The notes: generated by a model not told the origin, from the letters alone. A DNA stretch of 64,000 nucleotides from Afipia carboxidovorans OM5 (GCF_000218565.1 NC_015684.1:3422001-3486000), one strand, 5' to 3'. Numbered from the stretch's first letter, positions 16,490-25,127 are shown. Numbers and translations are program-made.

Positions 16490-16964
16490 AGCTGAAACCT
16501 GGGTTGCCGTAGCATTCGTCCTGATGGTGGCGCTGTTCATCTATTTCGGCGCCCACCGCATGATCGGCGAAGCTCTCGACCGCCGCAGCGCGCGCATCCG
16601 CAAGGAGCTCGACGACGCCCGTCAGCTCAAGGAGGAAGCGCAGAAGCTCGTCGCCGAGTATCGCTCTCGCCGCGAAAGCGCCGAGCGCGAGGCGCAGGAG
16701 ATCGTCGCAGCCGCGCAGGCGGATGCCGAGCGCATTGCGCAGGAAGCCAAGGCCAAGATGGAAGACTTCGTCGCGCGCCGTACCAAAGCCGCGGAGAGCA
16801 AGATCGCTCAGGCCGAGACGCAGGCCGTGGCCGACGTCCGCGCCGCCGCTGCCGAGGCTGCCGCCGCTGCTGCCGCCAACGTGCTGTCGCAGACGGTGAA
16901 AGGCTCCATCGCCGACAACCTGATCGAGAAGAGCATCAGGGAACTCGGCGGCAAGCTGAACTAA
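16479..16964 (+). CDS. atpF: ATP synthase F0 subunit b
   Basis: Second peripheral-stalk subunit, 161 residues: one N-terminal membrane helix (WVAVAFVLMVALFIYFGAH) then a long coiled coil rich in Ala, Glu, Lys and Arg with no breaks. It pairs with b' to hold F1 against subunit a. It is last in the operon, with a strong terminator 27 bp after the stop. Confidence 0.96.
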   Translation: MLHEAETWVAVAFVLMVALFIYFGAHRMIGEALDRRSARIRKELDDARQLKEEAQKLVAEYRSRRESAEREAQEIVAAAQADAERIAQEAKAKMEDFVARRTKAAESKIAQAETQAVADVRAAAAEAAAAAAANVLSQTVKGSIADNLIEKSIRELGGKLN

Positions 16965-16990
16965 GTTTTTTCAGCGCTCACAAATCTGAA

Positions 16991-17017
16991 AAGGCCGGTC
17001 GAAAGACCGGCCTTTTT
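16991..17017 (+). terminator. Intrinsic terminator of the atp operon
   Basis: Stem AAGGCCGGTC (16991-17000) and GACCGGCCTT (17005-17014) around a GAAA tetraloop, ending in five T residues. Strong and canonical. Confidence 0.92.
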
Positions 17018-17035
17018 GTTGGTGGCGGAGATGCC

Positions 17036-17119
17036 CGTCATTGCGAGGAGCTTAAGCGACGAAGCAATCCAGTCTTATCACTTCCACATCTGGATTGCTT
17101 CGCTGCGCTCACAATGACG
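17036..17119. repeat. Intergenic inverted repeat of the CGTCATTGCGAGGAG family
   Basis: The left arm starts CGTCATTGCGAGGAGC and contains GAAGCAATCCAG. The right arm is its complement, CTGGATTGCTTCGC to CACAATGACG. The 84-bp element is of a kind widely scattered between genes in Bradyrhizobium relatives and some other bacteria. It sits just after the atp terminator. Confidence 0.75.
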
Positions 17120-17152
17120 AATGCGGGCCTTCTCGAACCTTGCCAGATCGCT

Positions 17153-17839
17153 TTAATGCTTGCGGCCGCGGGTGCGCGGTGCCGGCTTCTGCGCAGCCGG
17201 ATCGAAGCCGATATAGAAGATGTAATTGTCGCCCTCGTCGCCCTTCGGTACCGGATAGGCGATGTCCTCGATCACCATGCTGAAATCGGTGTAGGAGACG
17301 TCGGTTGCGAGCGCTACCGGGGTCTGCACTGCCTTGGTGAAGATCACCTTGGACGTCACACCCTCCTGCATCAGCGCGACGCGCATCGGGATATCGACGG
17401 TCGGCGGCGCTCCGGCCGCACCGGCGATGATGCGTCCCTGAATGCCGACGCGAGCGTGGATCTGCCCGCCCGAAAGTGTGCAGTCGCGCGCCGTGCGCAG
17501 GATCGACGCCTGATAGCGCAGATCAAGCCCGGAGGCAGGCTTGCCGGGCAGACCGACCGCAAGCGTCGAGGCGCCGAAGCGCACACTGACCGGAGGACAG
17601 GTCGGCTCGTTGTCTTCCGGCGGTGGCGGTGCCTCGCCGAGCGCCTGCGATCTGGAGCCGAAAATCTGGCTGAAACGGCTGCCGATCGAGGGGCTGCTGG
17701 CCGCAGAAGTATCCGCGCTTGCGTTGGAGTTGCCGAACATGCTGCCACCGCCACAACCGGCGAGCGCAACGCTCATGAGGGCCGCAAGAATGAAGGGCGC
17801 ATGACGGCGCGCGGGTCCATGTTGGCGAAGCTCGTGCAT
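17153..17839 (-). CDS. Predicted lipoprotein of unknown function
   Basis: A 228-residue protein with a type II signal: basic N-region, hydrophobic segment ILAALMSVALAGC and lipobox Cys29. A Ser/Ala-rich linker leads into a soluble domain (about residues 80-228) rich in beta-type sequence, with CPPVSVRFG and YIFYIGFDPA. It is likely anchored to the outer membrane facing the periplasm. It lies alone between a repeat element and the acetyltransferase gene, on the minus strand. No family recognised with certainty. Confidence 0.78.
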   Translation of the reverse strand: MHELRQHGPARRHAPFILAALMSVALAGCGGGSMFGNSNASADTSAASSPSIGSRFSQIFGSRSQALGEAPPPPEDNEPTCPPVSVRFGASTLAVGLPGKPASGLDLRYQASILRTARDCTLSGGQIHARVGIQGRIIAGAAGAPPTVDIPMRVALMQEGVTSKVIFTKAVQTPVALATDVSYTDFSMVIEDIAYPVPKGDEGDNYIFYIGFDPAAQKPAPRTRGRKH

Positions 17840-18011
17840 CGTTCGGTCGCTCTCAACCCCTGATCCGACGCCGCTGGCTGCAGCGCCTTGATTTTGACCG
17901 CCTTATAACAGGCCCTTCGCGGCGAACCCAAGGCATAACCCACATAAGAAACGGAAGCGCAGCCGAACACGCTGCCGGGCGATGCCGCACCGGCAAGAGA
18001 CCGGCTTCCCG

Positions 18012-18599
18012 TTAACCGATGAAATCGTCCTCCAACAATCCGTAGAGGTAATGATCCTGCCAGGCGCCGTTGATGCAGAGATAGCGCCGTGCCATGCCCT
18101 CCCGGACGAAGCCGCATTTTTCCAGCACCCGCGCCGAAGCCGCATTGCCGGGAATGCAGGCCGCCTCCACACGGTGCAGATGCAATTCGCCGAACAGCGT
18201 CGGCAGCAGCACGCGCAGCGCCGCGGTCATGTAGCCGCGCCCAGCGTAAGGCTCGCCGATCCAGTAACCAATGGTGCCGCTCTGTACGATACCGCGCCGC
18301 ACATTGGCGAGCGTCACCGCGCCGAGAAGCTTCTGGTCACGCTCGCGTATGATGAGGAAAGGATAGGAGCGGTCCTCAGCAATGTCTTCGGTGTAGCGGC
18401 GCAGACGGCGGCGAAAGCCGGCGCGGGTGAGATCATCGACCGGCCAGATCGGCTCCCATGGCGTGAGGAAAGCACGGCTCGCCTGCCGCAGCTCCGACCA
18501 TTGTTCGTAATCGGCCATTGTCGGCGGCCGCAGCCAGAGGCCACGCGCCCGCGGCGTCAGCACCGGAGGCAAGGTGAGCGGCAGCCGGAATAGCGCCAT
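18012..18599 (-). CDS. GNAT N-acetyltransferase (RimJ/RimL-like)
   Basis: A 195-residue acetyltransferase of the ribosomal-protein N-acetyltransferase type. The acetyl-CoA loop is YAGRGYMTAAL; the downstream HRVEAACIPGNAASARVLEKCGF stretch is typical of RimJ/RimL. The ATG at 18599 (MALFRLPLTLP) removes an upstream extension lacking family sequence. It follows the M16 protease gene at 99 bp in the same direction, an arrangement I recall from related genomes. The natural substrate is not predicted; many members acetylate proteins or small amines. Confidence 0.86.
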   Translation of the reverse strand: MALFRLPLTLPPVLTPRARGLWLRPPTMADYEQWSELRQASRAFLTPWEPIWPVDDLTRAGFRRRLRRYTEDIAEDRSYPFLIIRERDQKLLGAVTLANVRRGIVQSGTIGYWIGEPYAGRGYMTAALRVLLPTLFGELHLHRVEAACIPGNAASARVLEKCGFVREGMARRYLCINGAWQDHYLYGLLEDDFIG

Positions 18600-18698
18600 G
18601 GCCTCTCTCTTCTCACAACGTCGAGCGGCGCCCAGCCTGCCCGACCGAAACGAACGCATGACTAAACCGCGGGGCCTCCCCCGCCGGAGACGAGCGCC

Positions 18699-19988
18699 TT
18701 AGTGCAAAAGCGCCCGCGCCTTCGGTTGAGCCAATCCTTCCGCAAAGGAGGCGGCCTTGTCCAGCCCCCGGCCGCTGCCGAGCGCGACCACGGCGGGCCG
18801 GCTGCGGGCAAGCAAAGCGCGTGCCGCATCGCGTGCGGATTCGACGGTGACATTGTCGATCCGCGCGATCATTTCCTCGATGCTCAGCGGGCGGCCATAG
18901 GACAGCACATGGCGCGCCAACTGCTCGGCACGAGCGCTGCAGCTCTCCAGCGCCATCAGAAGTCCCGCCTTCATCTGCGCCTTGGCGCGCGCGATCTCCT
19001 CCGGCGTCAACGTTTCGACCGCCTCGTTCATCTCGTCGACGATGACTTCCATCATCTCCGGCGCATCGCTCGGATCGGTCCCGGTGTAGAGGCTGAAGAA
19101 GCCCGTGTCGGAATAAGGCTGGTGGAAGGTGTAGATCGAATAGCAGAGCCCGCGCTTCTCGCGCACTTCCTGGAACAGGCGCGAGGACATGCCCCCGCCA
19201 AGCACGCTGGTGAACACCTGCAGGCTGAACAGCGAGGGATCGGACTGCGGCACGCCTTCCAGCGCCAGCGTCAGATGCGCCTGTTCGAGATCGCGGCGGA
19301 CGACGCGCGAGCCGCCCTTGCCGAACTGCGCTGGCACCGGCTTCGGCCCCGCATCGGCACTGAAGCCCGCGAAACGCTGTTCGACATCGGCAACGATACG
19401 GGCGTGATCGACCGCACCCGAAGCCGCGACCACCATGTCCGGCCCACGATAATGCGTGGTGAGATAGCCGCGCAGCTTGTCGCGGGTGAAGGTCGCAAGC
19501 GTCGCCGGCGTGCCGAGCAGCGAACGCCCCATCGGCTGATCGGGATACGCGAGCTCGCCGACATATTCGAACACGGCATCGTCCGGCGTATCCATCGCCG
19601 CGCCGATTTCCTGCACGATCACGCTCTTCTCACGCTCGAGCTCTTCGGTATCGAACGAGGGACTGACGAGAATGTCGGAGAGAACGTCGATCGCGAGCGG
19701 CACGTCGGCCTTCAACACGCGCGCGTAATAGGCGGTGCTTTCCGAGCTCGTCGCCGCATTGAGATCGCCGCCGACCGCCTCGATCTGCTCGACGATCTCG
19801 CGTGCGGTGCGGCTCGCCGTTCCCTTGAACGCCATGTGCTCGAGAAGATGCGAGATACCATGCTCGTCAAGCTTCTCGTCGCGCCCGCCGACGCCGGTCC
19901 ATACGCCGAGCGCTGCCGTTTCCAGATGCGGCATCGCATCGGTAACGACGGTGAGACCGGAAGGAAGCTTGGTGATTTCGACGGCCAT
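18699..19988 (-). CDS. M16 family zinc metallopeptidase (processing-peptidase-like)
   Basis: A 429-residue insulinase-family protease related to mitochondrial processing peptidase. The inverted zinc motif HxxEH is H47-L-L-E50-H51 in GISHLLEHMAFKGT, with the further Glu in the YYARVLKAD to EREKSVIVQEI region. The second half carries the inactive partner fold and GGGMSSRLFQEVREKRGL. Its ATG shares one base with the thrC stop codon, so translation is coupled to thrC. Being a single active-type subunit, it is likely to homodimerise. Substrates are unknown. Confidence 0.93.
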   Translation of the reverse strand: MAVEITKLPSGLTVVTDAMPHLETAALGVWTGVGGRDEKLDEHGISHLLEHMAFKGTASRTAREIVEQIEAVGGDLNAATSSESTAYYARVLKADVPLAIDVLSDILVSPSFDTEELEREKSVIVQEIGAAMDTPDDAVFEYVGELAYPDQPMGRSLLGTPATLATFTRDKLRGYLTTHYRGPDMVVAASGAVDHARIVADVEQRFAGFSADAGPKPVPAQFGKGGSRVVRRDLEQAHLTLALEGVPQSDPSLFSLQVFTSVLGGGMSSRLFQEVREKRGLCYSIYTFHQPYSDTGFFSLYTGTDPSDAPEMMEVIVDEMNEAVETLTPEEIARAKAQMKAGLLMALESCSARAEQLARHVLSYGRPLSIEEMIARIDNVTVESARDAARALLARSRPAVVALGSGRGLDKAASFAEGLAQPKARALLH

Positions 19989-21403
19989 CAGTGAACCTCT
20001 TGTCTCACGACGCGGCTTGCCGATAGCACGAAAGCCTCGACTGCCGCGGGATCATTCTTCATCACGGTGATGTGCTCCTTGCGGCTCATCAATCCGTCGA
20101 GCCACACAGGGAGACTCGGGCGGGTGCCACAGGCAGCCTCGACCGCATCGGGGAATTTTGCCGGATGCGCGGTGGAGAGCACCACATTCGGCGTTTTCGA
20201 ATCGGCGCTGTCGCGCTCGGCAACAGCAAGCGCCACTGAGGTATGTGGATCGACCAGATCGCCCGCCTCACGAAACGCTGCACGCATCGTCGCGGCGACC
20301 TCCGCCTCGTCGGCGCGCCCCGCTTCAAAGTCGCGGCGAATGGCGTTGAGCACCGGCGTCGGCAGCGCAAAGCGGCCGGACTGCGCAAGCGAGGCCATCA
20401 GGCCGCGCACCAGCGCCGCATCGCGCCCGCTCGCCTCGAACATCAGCCGCTCGAAATTCGACGACACCTGAATGTCCATCGACGGCGACTGCGTTGCCTC
20501 GACTTCACGCACCTCGTAATGGCCATTCTGCAGCGTGCGCGCGAGAATGTCGTTCACGTTCGTGGCGACGCGCAGCTTGCCGATCGGCAGGCCCATGCGC
20601 TTTGCCACATAGCCCGCGAAGATGTCACCGAAATTTCCGGTCGGCACCGTGAAGTCGATCGCGCGCGCGGGTGCGCCGAGCGCCACTGCCGAGGTGAAGT
20701 AATATACGGTCTGCGCAACGATCCGCGCCCAGTTGATCGAGTTGACGCCGGACAGCGACACCTGATCGCGAAACGCATGATGGTTGAACAACGCCTTCAC
20801 GATCGCCTGGCAATCGTCGAACGTGCCTTCGACCGCGAGCGCATGAACGTTCGCAGCACCGGTCGTCGTCATCATCCGCCGCTGCACGTCAGAGATGCGG
20901 CCGTGCGGAAACAGCACGAACAGGTCGACGTTCGCGCGGTCCTTGAATGCCTCGACGGCCGCACCGCCGGTGTCGCCGGAGGTCGCAACCACGATGGTGG
21001 TGCGCGTGCCACGCTTCGCCAGCACATGGTCCATCAGCCGCGACAGAAGCTGCATCGCCACGTCCTTGAACGCGAGCGTCGGCCCATGAAACAGCTCGAG
21101 CGTGAACTGGTTCGGCCCGCTCTGGTCGAGCGGCACCACCGCAGGATGGCGGAACGTCGCGTAGGCTTCGTTGGTCATGCGGCCGAGATCCGCATCGGAA
21201 ATCTCCCCCGCAACGAAGGGACGGATTACATCGGTTGCGACCTGCCAATAAGGGCGACCGGCAAAGCCGGAGATCGTCTCATGCGAGAGCGTCGGCCAGA
21301 CCTCCGGCACATAGAGGCCGCCGTCACGGGCAAGCCCGGTCAGCATCACATCCCAAAAGCCGAGCCGCGGGGCCTCGCCCCTCGTGGAAAGATAGGTCGT
21401 CAA
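19988..21403 (-). CDS. thrC: Threonine synthase
   Basis: PLP enzyme converting O-phosphohomoserine to threonine, 471 residues. Key pieces are TYLSTRGEAP at the N terminus, LELFHGPTLAFKD with the PLP lysine, VATSGDTGGAAVEAF and VPTGNFGD. I chose a TTG start at 21403: it follows GGAGG by five bases and gives the family's usual N terminus, whereas the frame to 21607 adds 68 unrelated residues. The stop overlaps the start of the M16 protease by one base. Confidence 0.95.
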   Translation of the reverse strand: MTTYLSTRGEAPRLGFWDVMLTGLARDGGLYVPEVWPTLSHETISGFAGRPYWQVATDVIRPFVAGEISDADLGRMTNEAYATFRHPAVVPLDQSGPNQFTLELFHGPTLAFKDVAMQLLSRLMDHVLAKRGTRTTIVVATSGDTGGAAVEAFKDRANVDLFVLFPHGRISDVQRRMMTTTGAANVHALAVEGTFDDCQAIVKALFNHHAFRDQVSLSGVNSINWARIVAQTVYYFTSAVALGAPARAIDFTVPTGNFGDIFAGYVAKRMGLPIGKLRVATNVNDILARTLQNGHYEVREVEATQSPSMDIQVSSNFERLMFEASGRDAALVRGLMASLAQSGRFALPTPVLNAIRRDFEAGRADEAEVAATMRAAFREAGDLVDPHTSVALAVAERDSADSKTPNVVLSTAHPAKFPDAVEAACGTRPSLPVWLDGLMSRKEHITVMKNDPAAVEAFVLSASRVVRQEVH

Positions 21404-21527
21404 GAGTGCCTCCAAAGGCACGGATTCCCGCAAGCCTTTGATAGAATTGTTAATTTTATCCACAGACAGTGGAAAAGCGCACCTTACCGGCTGCTTTCCA
21501 TCTCGACAAGGAAGGGAAAGCGCCGCG

Positions 21528-22280
21528 TCACGCCCGCCTCCGGCCGAACAACCAGACGCCAAACGTGCCGAGCACGGCGATCGCAAGGCCGAACCAGGTG
21601 ATCGCATACCCTAGATGGTTATCTTTCAATTTGGGCGAAAGGGCGCTCGGCTTCGGTACACCCGCCGTCGGCACCGGGGCTTCGAGATCGATGTAGAACG
21701 GCGCCACCTCGCCCCAACCCAAGGCTTCGGCCATGCCGGCGATGTCGCGGACGAACCAGAGCCGTTTCGTGGTGCTCTCCTGCGCAGTCAGCAAGCCCGG
21801 ACGCTCAGGGAAGCGCAGATAGCCGGTCAGCACTGCCGGTTCGCCGGTGAGAAGCGGTGCGATCGCACGATCTTCCTCGTCGCGCTTCTGCATCTCGTTC
21901 GGCACGAAGCCGGTATTGATGACGATGCGCGCACCTCTCTCGAGCTGCGCCGGCAGGAAAGCCCAGACGCCCGGCGTGGTAACGTCGCTGCGCACCGCCG
22001 AGCCCGAGGTGTAGACCATCGCATCGGGCTTGTTCTCATACGTCGCCGCGAAGCGAACACGACGGAATTCATCATCAGTGCGATTGAGATGCGTCCACTC
22101 GGAGTGCGGCGGCAGATCGACCGGCGCGGCGGCAAGGCGCTCGTCCAGCGCTTTCATCAGCGCATGCTTCTGCTCACCGCGCTGGAGTTGCCAGACACCG
22201 AGCGAGGCGAGAGCCGCACTCATCACCAGCGCAAACACCGCCATGCCGATTGTGGCGCGCGTGGAGCTCGACGCTCTCAT
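21528..22280 (-). CDS. SURF1 family cytochrome oxidase assembly protein
   Basis: A 250-residue SURF1 protein that helps assemble haem-copper oxidase, probably by handling haem a. One membrane helix near the N terminus (IGMAVFALVMSAALASLGVWQLQR, with the diagnostic GxWQLxR) and one at the C terminus (YAITWFGLAIAVLGTFGVWL) flank a periplasmic domain with FVPN. The start overlaps a 37-codon ORF by ATGA, which suggests coupled translation. It follows the aa3 oxidase operon, consistent with its job. Confidence 0.93.
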   Translation of the reverse strand: MRASSSTRATIGMAVFALVMSAALASLGVWQLQRGEQKHALMKALDERLAAAPVDLPPHSEWTHLNRTDDEFRRVRFAATYENKPDAMVYTSGSAVRSDVTTPGVWAFLPAQLERGARIVINTGFVPNEMQKRDEEDRAIAPLLTGEPAVLTGYLRFPERPGLLTAQESTTKRLWFVRDIAGMAEALGWGEVAPFYIDLEAPVPTAGVPKPSALSPKLKDNHLGYAITWFGLAIAVLGTFGVWLFGRRRA

Positions 22281-22390
22281 CGCAGGACGCGCCCGGGAAG
22301 CAAAGACATGCGGCTGTTATGGCAAAACAGTGCGGCGATGTCGCGACGCAAGGCCGTGAGCGAGGCCGGACGCTCTTTCGCAAAAGCCAT
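22277..22390 (-). CDS. 37-codon ORF coupled to SURF1 (possible leader peptide)
   Basis: A 37-residue frame starting MAFAKERPASLTALRR, with a very strong ribosome binding site (AAGGAGGGAG) before its ATG at 22390. Its stop overlaps the SURF1 start as ATGA. It begins 33 bp after the oxidase terminator. No membrane helix, no known family; net basic. In relatives a DUF983 gene is commonly found here, as I recall. It could be a real small protein, or a leader that sets SURF1 translation. Confidence 0.5.
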   Translation of the reverse strand: MAFAKERPASLTALRRDIAALFCHNSRMSLLPGRVLR

Positions 22391-22422
22391 CGCTCCCTCC
22401 TTACTCAAACGCCGCTCCTTAC

Positions 22423-22449
22423 AAAAAAGGCGGCCCGAAGGCCGCCTTT
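22423..22449 (-). terminator. Intrinsic terminator after ctaE
   Basis: Read on the minus strand: AAAGGCGGCC, TTCG tetraloop, GGCCGCCTTT followed by further T residues. It lies 17 bp after the ctaE stop and directly before the SURF1 leader ORF, with no room for a full promoter between. Confidence 0.85.
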
Positions 22450-22466
22450 GAACTTCGGATGCTCGC

Positions 22467-23324
22467 TCAATGCGCCGCGTGGGCCATTGTCTCCGCACCA
22501 TGTCCCCAGACATAGATGCAAATGAACAGGAACAGCCACACCACGTCGACGAAGTGCCAGTACCAGGCCGCGAACTCGAAGCCGAGGTGCTGCTTCGGCG
22601 TGAAGTGGCCGGCATAGGCGCGCGCGAGGCAGACGATCAGGAAGATCGTGCCGACGAGAACGTGGAAGCCGTGGAAGCCCGTCGCCATGAAGAAGGTCGC
22701 ACCATAGACGTGACCAGCGAAAGAGAACTCCGCATGGCTGTACTCGAACGCCTGCACGAAGGTGAAGCAGACGCCGAGGATCACGGTGAGGAGCAGACCC
22801 CACTTCAGGCCCTTGCGATCGCCTTCCAGAAGCGCGTGGTGCGCCCAGGTCACCGTGGTGCCCGAGGTCAGCAGGATCAGCGTGTTGAGAAGCGGCAGGT
22901 GCCAGGGGTCGAAGGTCTCGATTCCCTTCGGCGGCCAGACGCCGCCGAACAGCGCGTCACGGGTGAACATCACGGCATCGTTCGGGAACAGAGCCGCGTT
23001 GAAGTAGGCCCAGAACCACGCAACGAAGAACATCACCTCGGAGATGATGAACAAGATCATGCCGTAGCGGTGGTGAATCTGCACCACGCGGGTGTGGTCG
23101 CCCTTGTACTCGGCTTCGCGGATCACATCGCCCCACCAGCTCGCCATGGTGTAGAGCACGCCAATGAGGCCGATGCCGAACACGATCGGAGCCGCGGCAT
23201 ACATATGATGCATCCACGAAATCGCGCCGATCGCCATGATGAAGGCTGAAAACGAGCCGACGACGGGCCACGGGCTCGGATCGACCAGGTGATAATCGTG
23301 ATGTTTGACGTGGCCGCCAGCCAT
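22467..23324 (-). CDS. ctaE: Cytochrome c oxidase subunit III (aa3 type)
   Basis: Integral membrane subunit of the aa3 cytochrome c oxidase, 285 residues with seven helices. Diagnostic pieces are YHLVDPSPWP at the start, WHLPLLNTLILLTSGTTVTWAH and TGFHGFHVLVGTIFL, and it ends in WHFVDVVWLFLFICIYVWG. The ATG at 23324 (MAGGHVKHHDYH) has GGAG upstream; 16 residues of open frame lie before it. It is the last oxidase subunit gene before the terminator at 22423-22449. Confidence 0.95.
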   Translation of the reverse strand: MAGGHVKHHDYHLVDPSPWPVVGSFSAFIMAIGAISWMHHMYAAAPIVFGIGLIGVLYTMASWWGDVIREAEYKGDHTRVVQIHHRYGMILFIISEVMFFVAWFWAYFNAALFPNDAVMFTRDALFGGVWPPKGIETFDPWHLPLLNTLILLTSGTTVTWAHHALLEGDRKGLKWGLLLTVILGVCFTFVQAFEYSHAEFSFAGHVYGATFFMATGFHGFHVLVGTIFLIVCLARAYAGHFTPKQHLGFEFAAWYWHFVDVVWLFLFICIYVWGHGAETMAHAAH

Positions 23325-23386
23325 TTCATTCTCCGTTTGCGGTGCCGGTCGCCCGGCGCTCGTATCATTCACTCGCGTTTATAAAG

Positions 23387-24004
23387 CTAACTTCTGCCGC
23401 CGTCCCGCTCCGATGCCGCCACCGGCTTCGTTTCGGGATTCTTCACGGGATAGAAGGTGTAGGACAAGGTGATCGTGCTGACGCTCGCCTGATTGGTGTC
23501 CTCGACCATCGAGGGATCGACATAGAACACCACCGCCATGTCGCGGGTCTCGCCCGGCTCCATGGTCTGTTCGGTGAAGCAGAAGCAGTTGATCTTGGTG
23601 AAATAGGCGCCAGCCGTCAGCGGCGCGACATTGTAGCCCGCCTGGCCGGTGGTCTTCCGCGCCGACTGGTTGATGACCTTGTAGTAGACGGTTTCGACCT
23701 GCCCGATCCGGGTGCGGATCTCGTCCTGCTCGGGGACGAACTTCCACGGCAGCCCGCCGGAAATATTGGAATCGAAGCGTACGGTAATCTCGCGGTCGGT
23801 CGCGTGCGCAGGCGCGGAGCTTGCCACCTGCGGCGTGCCGTTGAAGCCGGTGGCCCGGCAAAACCAGTCGTAGAACGGGACGGCCGCATAGGCGGCGCCG
23901 ATCATGAACGCCACCACGAGACCGCACACCCCGGCGATCACGGCATCGCGCGAATGGCGAGGCTTGGTCGGGCGTTCAGGCGATGATGGCGTCTCTTTGC
24001 TCAT
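23387..24004 (-). CDS. ctaG: Cytochrome c oxidase assembly protein CtaG/Cox11
   Basis: Copper chaperone delivering CuB to subunit I, 205 residues. One N-terminal membrane helix (AVIAGVCGLVVAFMIGAAYAA) anchors a periplasmic immunoglobulin-like domain. The copper-binding motif is NCFCFTEQ, and YNVAP and FYVDP are also family hallmarks. It is between coxF and ctaE, the standard order. Its start is one base from the coxF stop, so the two are closely coupled. Confidence 0.95.
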   Translation of the reverse strand: MSKETPSSPERPTKPRHSRDAVIAGVCGLVVAFMIGAAYAAVPFYDWFCRATGFNGTPQVASSAPAHATDREITVRFDSNISGGLPWKFVPEQDEIRTRIGQVETVYYKVINQSARKTTGQAGYNVAPLTAGAYFTKINCFCFTEQTMEPGETRDMAVVFYVDPSMVEDTNQASVSTITLSYTFYPVKNPETKPVAASERDGGRS

Positions 24005-24005
24005 G

Positions 24006-24182
24006 TCACATCGGCCGGACCAGAACTGCCGGTCCCTTCACGAGAGTCACAATGAAGAACAACGTCACCAGAATCCCGAGCACCACCGCGATCGCAATCG
24101 AGCGTTCGCGACGGCGGCGCTTCTGCGCGTCGGTGAGTACGATGCCCTCGGGCTCCTGATCGTTGTTCATCGCGAGATCCAT
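24006..24182 (-). CDS. coxF: CoxF-like small membrane protein
   Basis: A 58-residue protein starting MDLAMNNDQEPEG with a basic RRRRRERS cluster then one membrane helix (IAIAVVLGILVTLFFIVTLV). It lies between ctaB (3-bp gap) and ctaG (1-bp gap). A small single-helix protein at this place is called CoxF in related bacteria; its role is probably oxidase assembly or stability. A second in-frame ATG at 24170 is an alternative start. It is short enough to be missed by gene callers. Confidence 0.8.
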   Translation of the reverse strand: MDLAMNNDQEPEGIVLTDAQKRRRRERSIAIAVVLGILVTLFFIVTLVKGPAVLVRPM

Positions 24183-24185
24183 GCG

Positions 24186-25127
24186 CTACCAGATCATTGC
24201 CGCTACCGCGTGTGCCGCGACTTCGAGCGGCAGCACCGCAAACAGCAGGAACAGATACAGCAGCGAAAACTTGAACAGCGCACGCGCCGCACGGTTCGCC
24301 TGCGTGCCGGTGCGATAGCGGTACACGTTGAACGCAAACCACAGCATCCCGGCGCCGAGCGCAACCGACGTGAGGCCATAGGCCGCGCCGAAATAGCCGA
24401 GCGGCCACGGCAGGATGGCAACCGTGACGAGAACGATAGTGTAGAGCAAGATCTGCAGCCGCGTCGCATCGGGGCCCGCCACCACCGGCAGCATCGGCAC
24501 CTTGGCGCGGGCGTAGTCGTCCGAGCGGAACAGTGCGAGCGCCCAGAAGTGCGGCGGCGTCCACAGGAAGATGATCAGGAACAGGATGATCGGCTGCGGC
24601 GCGAGCGAGCCGGTTGCGGCCGCCCAGGCGACGACCGGCGGCAACGCACCGGCGGCGCCGCCGATGACGATGTTCTGCGCGGTCCAGCGCTTCAGCCACA
24701 TCGTGTAGACGACGGCATAGAAGAAGATCGTGAAGGCAAGCAGCGCTCCGGCAAGCCAGTTCACCAGAACGCCGAGCGTCGCCACCGAGAAGATCGCGAG
24801 CGTGATACCGAACGCGGCAGCCTCCGGAGAGGACACCCGACCCCGCGGAATCGGACGGTTGGCGGTGCGAGTCATGAGCGCGTCGATGTCGCTCTCGTAC
24901 CACATGTTGAGAGCGCCAGCCGCGCCGCCGCCGACGGCGATGCAAAGGATCGAGGTCGCCGCGAGCACAGGATGCAGATGAACCGGCGCGATCACGAGGC
25001 CGACCAGCGCCGTGAACACGACAAGAGACATCACGCGCGGCTTGAGAAGCGCGATGTAGTCCGAAACACCCGCCTCGGAAACAATGAGGGGAGGATATTC
25101 GACTGAATTTTGCTCGATAACGGACAA
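24186..25127 (-). CDS. ctaB: Protohaem IX farnesyltransferase (haem O synthase)
   Basis: Membrane prenyltransferase that adds farnesyl to haem b, giving haem O for the aa3 oxidase; 313 residues, about nine helices. The first Asp-rich site is NMWYESDIDALMTRTANRP and the second contains YARAKVPMLP. I chose a TTG start at 25127 (MSVIEQNS), with AAGGAG ten bases upstream and a match to the start of related proteins as I recall them. A GTG at 25163 would add 12 residues. It is placed between ctaD and coxF. Confidence 0.93.
   Translation of the reverse strand: MSVIEQNSVEYPPLIVSEAGVSDYIALLKPRVMSLVVFTALVGLVIAPVHLHPVLAATSILCIAVGGGAAGALNMWYESDIDALMTRTANRPIPRGRVSSPEAAAFGITLAIFSVATLGVLVNWLAGALLAFTIFFYAVVYTMWLKRWTAQNIVIGGAAGALPPVVAWAAATGSLAPQPIILFLIIFLWTPPHFWALALFRSDDYARAKVPMLPVVAGPDATRLQILLYTIVLVTVAILPWPLGYFGAAYGLTSVALGAGMLWFAFNVYRYRTGTQANRAARALFKFSLLYLFLLFAVLPLEVAAHAVAAMIW

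Noticed and set aside
20243..21601. 452-codon plus-strand frame opposite thrC
   Set aside because: Shadow of thrC; no motif and no plausible ribosome site.
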